Source: Dehalococcoidia bacterium
GTDB taxonomy: Bacteria > Chloroflexota > Dehalococcoidia > SZUA-161 > SpSt-899
Direction: 5' to 3'
NCBI GenBank assembly: GCA_023271515.1
Contig: JALPXQ010000070.1
Span: 1 to 6,475 of the forward strand
Length of the DNA stretch: 6,475 nt
Each line of letters opens with the position of its first letter. Within the stretch, counting starts at the first letter, position 1. This document shows, piece after piece, positions 1 through 5,682 of this stretch. Both the position numbers and the translations under genes were made by a program. The notes under the pieces were generated by a model. The model searched no databases. It saw nothing but the letters and a program-made list of their open reading frames with translations, and was not told the origin of the DNA.

Positions 1-617
1 TCACCGCCGCTGATGGTTCCCAGGGTCTGCAACTTGCTCGAATTGAAAAGCCAGACCTTATCCTCCTGGACGTTATGCTCCCCCAGCTTGACGGCCTGGA
101 GGTTTGTCGTATCCTGCGCCAAGAGATGCCCGTGCCCATCCTGATGCTGAGTACTAGGGATGAAGAATTTGACACGGTCATTGCCCTGGAGCGAGGGGCC
201 GATGACTGTATGACCATGCCGCTCGGTATCAGAGAGTTGCTGGCGCGGGTCCGGGCGATGCTGCGCCGGGTGAACATGGCAAATGAGGTAACCCCGCCCG
301 ATCCGCAGGCTCTCCCCCAGCAAATAAAGGTCGCCGGTCTTACCATTGATCTTTCTCGTCGCCGCGTTTTTCGCCATGAATCCACTCATAACCTGACTCC
401 CAAGGAATTGCAACTGCTCGTCTTTCTGGCAAGGAACCGGGGACACGTCTTCAGTCGAGACCATCTTCTGGACGAGGTATGGGGCGATGATTACGCCGGC
501 AATCCCCGCGTAGTGGACTATCATATCCTCTCGCTAAGACGGAAGATCGAGGATGACCCTTCTTGCCCCGTCCACCTGGTGACGGTCCGCGGCACCGGCT
601 ACAAGTTCGAGGGATAG
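1..617 (+). CDS. OmpR/PhoB-family response regulator, 5' end outside the window, atypical receiver
   Basis: DNA-binding response regulator. The frame is open from base 3, so the gene starts upstream and the first ATG at 75 is internal. The phosphoacceptor aspartate (LLDVMLP) is at 69-71. The switch Thr/Ser position is Ser at 150-152 (MLSTRDEEF). The usual ADDYxTKP motif reads ADDCMTMP at 201-221, so the invariant lysine is Met (216-218) and the aromatic switch residue is Cys (207-209). A full OmpR-type winged helix follows (about 327-614), with LTPKELQLLVFLARN, the recognition-helix region around RVVDYHILSLRRKI, and the wing VRGTGYKFEG. The acidic pocket residues are off the window. The nearby Pho boxes are the kind of direct repeat that PhoB/PhoP/SphR-type members bind, so this is a candidate local phosphate regulator, by inference from position. 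Its kinase partner is not visible. Confidence 0.93.
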   Translation, partial: TAADGSQGLQLARIEKPDLILLDVMLPQLDGLEVCRILRQEMPVPILMLSTRDEEFDTVIALERGADDCMTMPLGIRELLARVRAMLRRVNMANEVTPPDPQALPQQIKVAGLTIDLSRRRVFRHESTHNLTPKELQLLVFLARNRGHVFSRDHLLDEVWGDDYAGNPRVVDYHILSLRRKIEDDPSCPVHLVTVRGTGYKFEG

Positions 618-619
618 CA

Positions 620-636
620 AAGGGGCAAAGCCCCTT
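620..636 (+). terminator. Short hairpin just after the response regulator stop
   Basis: AAGGGGC (620-626), loop AAA, GCCCCTT (630-636) forms a perfect 7-bp stem starting 3 nt after the TAG. No T-tract follows, so it is not a canonical intrinsic terminator. Its position between the regulator and the next promoter suggests it ends or stabilises the regulator mRNA. Confidence 0.45.
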
Positions 637-662
637 CAAAAGCCGAGGACATGACCGCTTTT

Positions 663-727
663 CTAACCAAACCTTAACCATCTCTTAACAATTCCTTAAT
701 ATCCCCTTAACATTCATCTGCTATAGT
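663..727 (+). promoter_or_regulatory. Pho-box promoter 1 (tandem CTTAAC-type repeats plus -10)
   Basis: Four hexamers, TTAACC (674), TTAACA (685), TTAATA (696) and TTAACA (707), are spaced exactly 11 bp apart. A weaker CTAACC at 663 is in the same register. Most are preceded by C, giving the CTTAAC core. An 11-bp period of TTAACA-like units is the known layout of PhoP boxes in Bacillus and SphR/PhoB boxes in cyanobacteria. The last unit ends at 712. A -10 (TATAGT, 722-727) follows after 9 nt, and no good -35 is present, as expected for an activator-dependent promoter. Transcription would start near 734. An alternative -10 is TATAAG at 727-732. It is predicted to drive the small-gene cassette 778-1303. 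Confidence 0.82.
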
Positions 728-777
728 ATAAGTATGGGGGAAGTTGCTTCCAGAATAGGGCATCAAAGGAGTAAAAA

Positions 778-849
778 ATGAGTTCAATCCTGAGCGTGGC
801 AGGGTGTGAGACAAAAGGAAGACGAATTCGACCTGGAAGGCAGGACTGA
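778..849 (+). CDS. Possible 23-aa peptide behind a strong ribosome site
   Basis: An ATG follows AAAGGAG (765-771) with a 6-nt spacer, the first good translation start downstream of Pho promoter 1. The predicted product begins MSSILSVAGCETK and ends in an Arg-rich tail before TGA at 847-849. It has no membrane segment, only a short hydrophobic N-terminus, one Cys, and no recognisable family. It could be a genuine small protein, a leader peptide, or the broken remnant of a longer gene: the following 60 bases contain stops in all frames before the next gene. The ribosome site and promoter are the only support. Confidence 0.38.
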   Translation: MSSILSVAGCETKGRRIRPGRQD

Positions 850-901
850 GGACTCTTGGCCTATCCGAGGTCGCTGAGTGATAGATGCCTGCCAGTTACC
901 G

Positions 902-1094
902 AAGGAACACCATGGTTCTCCTGATACGGACAATTCCCAGATTGACAGAAGTGAGGACCGGAGATAGCGTCCATGAAGGGGATACCCTGGGGGTAAATCC
1001 CCGTACACTGGAGGCGGTTGTCTCTCCGATCTCGGGAATAGTTGCCGACATTTTCATTACCGCCGATCGACGCTCGCTGATGTTGGTGATAGAC
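902..1094 (+). repeat. Direct repeat, copy A (5' part of the barrel-sandwich gene)
   Basis: The 193 bases from the ribosome site AAGGAACAC to the codons for LVID recur at 4580-4771 with about seven substitutions and a single-base deletion, roughly 96% identical. The match begins exactly at the ribosome site and stops abruptly at AGAC. This copy reads through intact. The pair is in direct orientation and encloses Pho promoter 2 and the whole phosphatase gene, about 3.7 kb apart. Confidence 0.93.
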
Positions 1095-1217
1095 TCATCC
1101 AGCCACCTGGATGACCGGGAGGTGGCAGATGCTAAGAGGGAAGCAAGCCTATCGGCAGACAAAACCATCGGGGGTGCAGAATGGATATCGAAGGAAGTGG
1201 CAAATGGATCTTTTTAG
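912..1217 (+). CDS. Small barrel-sandwich-hybrid (lipoyl/biotinyl-like) domain protein, 101 aa
   Basis: Function unknown. Residues 10-62 follow the barrel-sandwich pattern seen in lipoyl, biotinyl, HlyD and RnfC domains: TEVRTGDSVHEGDTLG, then a hairpin (NPRTLEAVVSPISGIV) and a closing strand pair (RRSLMLVID). The lysine that would carry lipoate or biotin is absent, the turn reading TLEAVVSP, so it is unlikely to be a cofactor carrier. The C-terminal 40 residues are polar and look disordered. I chose ATG 912 because AAGGA (902-906) sits 5 nt upstream and the duplicate at 4580-4771 begins at this ribosome site. An upstream ATG at 885 directly follows a stop and lacks a ribosome site. It sits in the Pho-box-1 cassette and overlaps the next gene by 37 nt. 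The fold is inferred from pattern only. Confidence 0.6.
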   Translation: MVLLIRTIPRLTEVRTGDSVHEGDTLGVNPRTLEAVVSPISGIVADIFITADRRSLMLVIDSSSHLDDREVADAKREASLSADKTIGGAEWISKEVANGSF

Positions 1218-1303
1218 CTATCCTCAGTGTGCTGGTAGTTGTCGGACTGATCGCGAAGAAGAAACTGGGCGAGGCCAATAGAATCTATGATTGCCTCAAT
1301 TAA
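1181..1303 (+). CDS. Small single-pass membrane protein, 40 aa
   Basis: ATG 1181 is preceded by a G-rich ribosome site (GGGGGTG, from about 1170). The frame differs from the barrel-sandwich gene and overlaps its last 37 nt, which suggests translational coupling. The product has a short polar N-terminus (MDIEGSGK), a hydrophobic helix at residues 9-25 (WIFLAILSVLVVVGLIA), then KKK at 26-28 and a polar tail ending in YDCLN. The positive-inside rule predicts the N-terminus outside and the C-terminus in the cytoplasm. No family is recognised. It would be the last gene of the cassette transcribed from Pho promoter 1. It is too short to be proven from one sequence, but the helix, start site and coupling agree. 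Confidence 0.55.
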   Translation: MDIEGSGKWIFLAILSVLVVVGLIAKKKLGEANRIYDCLN

Positions 1304-1319
1304 GCCCTGAACCAGGGCT
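1303..1319 (+). terminator. Hairpin at the end of the small-gene cassette
   Basis: AGCCCTG (1303-1309), loop AAC, CAGGGCT (1313-1319) forms a perfect 7-bp stem beginning within the TAA of the 40-aa membrane protein. No T-tract follows. It lies between that stop and Pho promoter 2, so it probably separates the two transcripts. Confidence 0.45.
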
Positions 1320-1342
1320 GGAGCTCTCGTGCTATGCTGCCC

Positions 1343-1396
1343 TTAACAATCTCTTAACATAGCCTTAACCTGACCTTAACATTGGGGTGTTATCAT
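1343..1396 (+). promoter_or_regulatory. Pho-box promoter 2 (four TTAACA-type repeats plus -10)
   Basis: TTAACA (1343), TTAACA (1354), TTAACC (1365) and TTAACA (1376) recur at exactly 11 bp. The last ends at 1381 and the -10 TATCAT (1391-1396) begins after 9 nt, the same gap as at promoter 1. There is no clear -35. The first two units and their spacer closely match the 674-690 part of promoter 1, so the two may share descent by duplication. The expected start is near 1403, giving an mRNA leader of about 165 nt before the phosphatase start at 1567. This places a predicted phosphatase under a classical phosphate-starvation box. Confidence 0.85.
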
Positions 1397-1566
1397 TACA
1401 AGGAGAAACCGGAAAAGGCGAGCGGGTAATTAAGGTTGTCAAGTATGCTGAAAAGGAGGTGCATGGCTATAGATGTAAGCCTATGAAATTCAGCAGACCA
1501 CAGAAAAGTCGTGGGATAACCACGACACAGACAAGCACCAACCAAAACAAAAAAAGGAGGACAAAA
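1397..1566 (+). promoter_or_regulatory. Long 5' leader of the phosphatase mRNA with mini-ORF and hairpin
   Basis: AAAAGGAGGT (1451-1460) precedes a 7-codon ORF at 1463-1486 (MAIDVSL). Its TGA overlaps ATG 1483, which is in frame with the phosphatase and would add a 28-residue polar, Lys/Arg-rich extension. A 7-bp hairpin, GTCGTGG (1508-1514), loop GATAA, CCACGAC (1520-1526), follows. The second strong ribosome site, AAAGGAGG, then leads to ATG 1567. The spacer of the first ribosome site is short (3 nt). Whether the mini-ORF is translated is uncertain. Confidence 0.4.
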
Positions 1567-4489
1567 ATGTCTAAGAAACTACGGATGGCAAAGAGGGTCG
1601 GTTTCATCGGACTAACGGCGGTGTTGCTCTTGGCGGTGGCTTTTGCTGGGCCAATGCAAATGGCAGAAGCAAGAGTGAACATTTATCGTGGAGAGAGCAA
1701 CGTCCAAACCATACATGGCCGTATAACCGATGAGAATGGTAATCCAATCATAGCCCGTGTAGAGCTTTGGTACGCTGAGTTAGGGCGAATCACCGAAGAG
1801 CTAGGCGAAGAGGTACCGGAAAGAGTCCAGTTTGCGCGCAATCTCTTTCACGCCGGCTATTCTGACGCAAGGGGGCGTTACTACCTCAATGCCCCACCAG
1901 GGGAGTGGCTGATAAAAGTATCCAAAGGGCCTGAGTGGGAAGTCAAAACGTTCAGGCACTCAGTAAGAGATATCCAGCCCCGTTGGTCTGTGGCCAGCCA
2001 CAGGATGGATGTGACTCTACGGCAGCTATATCACCTGGAAGAGCTGGGATGGTTCTCCGGGGATCTGCACCTCCACACCTGGCATACTGACGGCCAGGAC
2101 ACACCTACTGAAGTGGCTAGAGCTGCAATAGGAAACGGTCTGGATTTTGCAGTCATTACTGACCACAACGCTGTTGACGGCTGGGAAGAATGGTTAGAGC
2201 AAAGAACCGACCGGTTTCTCCCGATTGTAGGGGAAGAGGTTACCACTGGAAGCCTAATAAAGGGCAAAGGCTGGGGGCACCATCTTGTGGTTGGCACCAG
2301 CACTTTGGATGGCGGGGCTACAGACCCCTACACCCCGGATATTATGGGTCGGTACATGTTCCGCTCTGCGGAGCAAGTACAGAGGCTTATCGATCTTACC
2401 CACGAGCAGGGTGGTGTTTTTGCACTGGCCCACCCGATGCCTGGCAGGGACTGGCCGGGCGGCACCATCAGCATCTGGGATAAAATACGACACTTTGATG
2501 CCATCGAGGTCTGGAACGGCTCTGAGGCGGGTCCCCATACTCGTTCCCTTTATCCGGATGATGTTCTGTGGAATGCATCTACCATGGCGACACAGGTATG
2601 GTTCGAGTTCCTGAACGCTGGCAACAGAATTGCCGCCTGGGGAACTTCAGATTGTCACAATACTAGTGGGTTGGCTACCGGGGGGGGCGGTAATCCAGCG
2701 GCCGGGTATACCCACATATTGGAGATGGATCCCCGGCAATGCCCGCACCTATGTTCATGCTGGCGAGCTTGAGCCACGCAAAATCAAGGATGCCTTGAGA
2801 GACGGAAGAGCCTTTATTACCAGTGGATTTGGCCCCTTTTTGCTGGTGGAGAGTGGAGGGAAGGGGCCGGGCGAAATAGTGAGAGTTGGAGCCGACGGCA
2901 AGGTTCCCCTCAACATAAAGGTGCTTAGCAACCAGCTTCTACCGGCTCATCCCCAGGCTATCCGGATAATCCAGGGCGGCGAAGTAGTTGAAGAGCTGCC
3001 TACTGGAAGAGTCAAGGAAATGGAAGTAAGCAGCACGATACGTATCGAAGAAGACAGTTGGGTGGTAGTACAGGTCTTCGGTGCCTATCCGGCCATGGCT
3101 ATGACCAATGCTATCTACTTAGATATGCCGCCCTATGGTGACTGGGACGATCCGGAGTGGCGGGTTCCGGAAGGAGCAGAGGGGTGGATGAATCCATTCC
3201 CGCAGGCACCTGAGATAACGGTACCTGATGGTCCAGCGTTACCCACCCGGAATGTAATCCTCCTCATCGGCGATGGTATGGGTTTTTCTACGGTAACCGC
3301 CGCCAGGGTTTATAAAGTCGGGCCGGACGGGAACCTGGCCATAGATACCTTAGAGCACCACGGCTGGATATCCACCCACTCCTTAAACAGCCTGGTTACC
3401 GACTCGGCGGCGGCGGGAACGGCGATCGCTACCGGACAGAAGACCAATAACCTTATGGTAGCTATGCTGCCCGACGGGACCGAACTGGAAAGCATCCTCG
3501 ATATAGCCCGGGATATGGGAAAATCAACCGGAATGGTGACTACGTCCAGGATAACCCATGCCACTCCGGCTGTCTTTGGGTCAAGTAGCCAAGACCGGGG
3601 CAATTGGAATGACATCGCTACCGATTACCTTTTTGAATCCCGGCCCGATATATTGTTGGGCGGGGGCTCAAGGTACTGGCTTGATGATCAGGTTGAAGGC
3701 TCCCGCAGGACTGTGGAGAGGCTCATGAAGCAGGGGCTGACCGAGGCAGAGGCAAAGGCTGACGACGGGCTGCTAGATGATGCCCAGAGAGAAGGGTACA
3801 CGATAGTTTTCACCGCAGATGAGTTGATGGCTCTTGATATGGACGAGCTCTTCAGGGAGGGAAAGAAGCTCATCGGTCTTTTTGCCCTGAGCCACATGGC
3901 TTATGAATACGACAGGGCGGAGAAAGCCCCTGATGAACCGCATCTGGCAACCAAGACAAGGGTAGCTCTCGAATACCTCAGCCAGGACGAGGATGGCTTT
4001 TTCCTCATGGTGGAAGGAGCCAGGATTGACCATGCCAACCATGCAAATGATGTGGTGAGAGCGATATATGACACGCTGGCTTTTGATGAAGCAGTGAAGG
4101 TTGCTCTTGACTTTCAGATAAAGAACCCCAACACCCTGGTGATTGTAACCTCAGACCACGATTGTGGCGGTATGGCTGTGGAATGGCCATATGGGGAGTT
4201 TCCACCAGCGGGAGAAATTCCAATCAAGGATATTGACCTCGACCGCAAGGAATGGGGAATGGAAATGACCACTCGTGAGCTTCTGAGTGAGTTAGAGGAC
4301 ACCCTGACGGATGAGCTGATGCGTCATGTCAATCAGTTACTCTGGCGTGATGGTATCTGGACCAGTGGGCAACACACTGCCGTTGATGTCCCGCTTATGG
4401 CCACCGGTCCTGGTGCGGAAAGGGTCTCCGGGCGGATGGACAACACCGATATCTTTGAAATAATGCACCTCGCCTTTTTGGGCCTCTAG
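1567..4489 (+). CDS. Exported PHP phosphoesterase-alkaline phosphatase fusion, frameshifted at a G8 run
   Basis: Predicted secreted phosphatase, split as 1567-2772 and an open frame to 4489. Dropping one G from the 8-G run (2680-2687) gives 973 residues, used here for numbering. ATG 1567 follows AAAGGAGG. Signal peptide: KR-rich start, hydrophobic 11-27, likely cut after AEA (35). Residues 46-135 resemble a carboxypeptidase-regulatory beta-sandwich. The CehA/McbA-type PHP domain (about 160-430) keeps HLHTWHTD (H168, H170, H173), TDH (D199, H200), EE (223-224), HH (238-239), AHP (H289) and SDCH (D362, H364). A beta-rich linker ends near MAMTNAIYLD. The alkaline phosphatase domain (560-973) has IGDGMG (D569), TDSAAAGTA with nucleophile Ser613, VEGARIDHANH (E816, D821, H822, H825), SDH (D863, H864) and QHT (H936). 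All catalytic and metal ligands are present, so activity depends on the frameshift being an error or bypassed. Confidence 0.9.
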
Positions 4490-4509
4490 CGAATACAGGG
4501 AGGGGCAAT

Positions 4510-4540
4510 GACTGGCGGGCTCGGTCCGAGCCCGCCAGTC
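4510..4540 (+). terminator. Very stable GC-rich hairpin after the phosphatase gene
   Basis: GACTGGCGGGCTC (4510-4522) pairs perfectly with GAGCCCGCCAGTC (4528-4540) around the loop GGTCC, 20 nt after the TAG. It is the strongest inverted repeat in the window. No T-tract follows, so it may act as a factor-assisted terminator or as a 3' mRNA stabiliser for the phosphatase transcript. Confidence 0.65.
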
Positions 4541-4579
4541 GCTGGCACAAGATGTGGTCATTGTAATACGCGGTCTGAT

Positions 4580-4771
4580 AAGGAACACGATGGTTCTCCT
4601 GATAAGGACAATTGCCAGATTGACAGAAGTGAGGGCCGGAGATAGCGTCCATCAAGGGGATACCCTGGGGGTAAATCCCCGTACGCTGGAGGCGGTTGTC
4701 TCTCCGATCTCGGAATAGTTGCCGACAGTTTCATTACCGCCGATCGACGCTCGCTGATGTTGGTGATAGAC
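4580..4771 (+). repeat. Direct repeat, copy B
   Basis: Second copy of the 902-1094 segment, one base shorter because GGG at the SPISG codons is GG here. Sequence on either side is unrelated to that around copy A. No terminal inverted repeats, transposase, or obvious target-site duplication border it, so it looks like a segmental duplication and not an insertion sequence. Confidence 0.92.
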
Positions 4772-4780
4772 GAGTATTGA
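4590..4780 (+). pseudogene. Frameshifted second copy of the barrel-sandwich gene
   Basis: As read, ATG 4590 (ribosome site AAGGA upstream) gives 42 residues ending at TAG 4716-4718, because one G is missing in the SPISG codons near 4711-4713. Restoring it gives 63 residues matching the first 61 or so of the 101-aa protein and ending MLVIDEY at TGA 4778-4780, immediately after the barrel domain. Substitutions relative to copy A include Pro to Ala, Thr to Ala, Glu to Gln and Ile to Ser. So copy B would be a domain-only version without the 40-residue tail. It may be a true pseudogene or an intact gene with an assembly error. It lies between the phosphatase hairpin and the sugar dehydrogenase. 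Confidence 0.7.
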
Positions 4781-4805
4781 GTTCCGAGGATCTCAAAACT
4801 CTAAA
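4777..4805 (+). promoter_or_regulatory. Weak candidate sigma-70-type promoter for the dehydrogenase/glycosyltransferase pair
   Basis: TTGAGT (4777-4782) and TCTAAA (4800-4805) are 17 bp apart and each matches consensus at four of six positions. It lies 34 nt upstream of the ATG at 4840 and has no CTTAAC repeats. The match is weak enough to occur by chance. The strong hairpin upstream does suggest these genes need their own promoter. Confidence 0.25.
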
Positions 4806-4839
4806 CTCGTAACCCATAACTTTAGAAAGGAGGGGCAAA

Positions 4840-5682
4840 ATGGGCATCACCTACAGGATTTCGATTATCGGGAACGGAGGGGTCGGAGGGGCGGTGGGGA
4901 AGGTATTCGCCAAATATGGCTATCAAGTGATATTCTACGACGTTGATCAGGAGAAACGGAAGGAACTGGCATCCCAGGGTTACAAGGTTGCGGGAGAATT
5001 GGCAGAGGCCGTTCTGGATACCGATATCTCGTTTATCTGCGTTCCGACACCGACTGAGAATGGCCGGCTCGATCGAAGCTATGTTGAGACCGCATTGGCT
5101 GGCGTTCTGGAAGCGGCATCTTCAAAGGATGGGTATCATACCATCGCTATCAAGAGCACAGTCCTGCCGGGAGTCGTATCGGAATCCAATGGAGCCAGTT
5201 CCGGGGTGTGTATGAATCCAGAATTCTTGAGGAGTGAGACAGCAGAGGAAGATTTTGAGAATCAGCCCATTATAATCGGGCATATCGACCAGAAGGCAAC
5301 TGAGGTGCTGAAGGAGTTCTATGAAGATTTCAAGAGAAGAACGAGGAAGGATTTTGAAATCCTGGTGACGGATGCAACGACCGCCGCCATGATCAAGTAC
5401 GCCTCAAACTGTCTCCTGGCAACCAAGATTTCTCTCTTCAATGAGATTGCCGGGATGTGTGGAAAACTGGGTGTCGATCCAGGCGTGGTGGTGAGAAATG
5501 TGATCGCCGACAGGCATTCAACCATCGAATTTTACCGCAGGGATTTTCTCTCCCTGGGATTTCAGGATGAATGCCTGCCCAAGGACCTCGAGGCGTTCAT
5601 TTCCTTTTGTTGTGATTTCGATTATCAGCCGGAGTTATTGAGGGCCGTTAAAAAGGTAAATGAGAGGGTCGGGAAGCAATGA
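4840..5682 (+). CDS. Short UDP-glucose/GDP-mannose dehydrogenase-family protein, 280 aa
   Basis: Nucleotide-sugar 6-dehydrogenase homologue; the family oxidises the C6 alcohol of UDP- or GDP-sugars to the acid with NAD+ for surface polysaccharides. ATG 4840 follows AAAGGAGGGG. The N-terminal Rossmann fold shows GNGGVG (residues 11-16) and the acidic D34 that prefers NAD. VPTPTENG (68-75), KSTVLPG (105-111) and NPEFLRSE (126-133) match family motifs. The central domain keeps K186 and N190 (MIKYASN), K196, and Cys245 in GFQDECLPKD, the equivalent of the catalytic Cys in GFGGSCFPKD. It stops at the VNER motif where full-length enzymes (usually about 400-450 aa) continue into a UDP-binding domain of some 120-150 residues. 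Substrate specificity therefore cannot be assigned. Its TGA overlaps the next ATG (ATGA), indicating translational coupling. Confidence 0.9.
   Translation: MGITYRISIIGNGGVGGAVGKVFAKYGYQVIFYDVDQEKRKELASQGYKVAGELAEAVLDTDISFICVPTPTENGRLDRSYVETALAGVLEAASSKDGYHTIAIKSTVLPGVVSESNGASSGVCMNPEFLRSETAEEDFENQPIIIGHIDQKATEVLKEFYEDFKRRTRKDFEILVTDATTAAMIKYASNCLLATKISLFNEIAGMCGKLGVDPGVVVRNVIADRHSTIEFYRRDFLSLGFQDECLPKDLEAFISFCCDFDYQPELLRAVKKVNERVGKQ

Noticed and set aside
663..712. Possible CRISPR-like or microsatellite array of CTTAAC units
   Set aside because: Units are 6-8 bp at an 11-bp helical period directly before a -10, which is the Pho-box pattern and much too short for CRISPR repeats and spacers.
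885..911. Upstream start for the barrel-sandwich gene
   Set aside because: ATG 885 directly follows a TAG and has no ribosome site, and the duplicated copy begins only at the ribosome site of ATG 912.
987..1001. GGGG-TAAAT-CCCC inverted repeat in the barrel-sandwich gene as a regulatory hairpin
   Set aside because: It is only 4-5 bp, lies inside coding sequence, and encodes a conserved turn of the domain in both copies.
902..1094. Repeat copies as ends of an insertion sequence or composite transposon
   Set aside because: No transposase, terminal inverted repeats or target duplications are visible; the copies are protein-coding segments.
1387..1566. GTG start at 1387 giving a longer phosphatase N-terminus
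   Set aside because: It overlaps the promoter 2 -10 region and would lie upstream of the expected transcription start. ATG 1567 has a strong ribosome site and is followed directly by a signal peptide.
2190..2614. Overlapping + strand ORFs inside the PHP region
   Set aside because: They are shadow frames of the PHP domain, whose motifs are continuous in the main frame across this stretch.
4508..4645. 45-aa ORF with a ribosome site and a CGHC motif after the phosphatase
   Set aside because: It is built from the hairpin and an out-of-frame reading of repeat copy B; the composition looks random and the hairpin explains the sequence better.
3310..4655. Several minus-strand ORFs of 60-100 aa opposite the phosphatase domain
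   Set aside because: They are antisense shadows with no family motifs, no ribosome sites worth noting, and mutual overlap.
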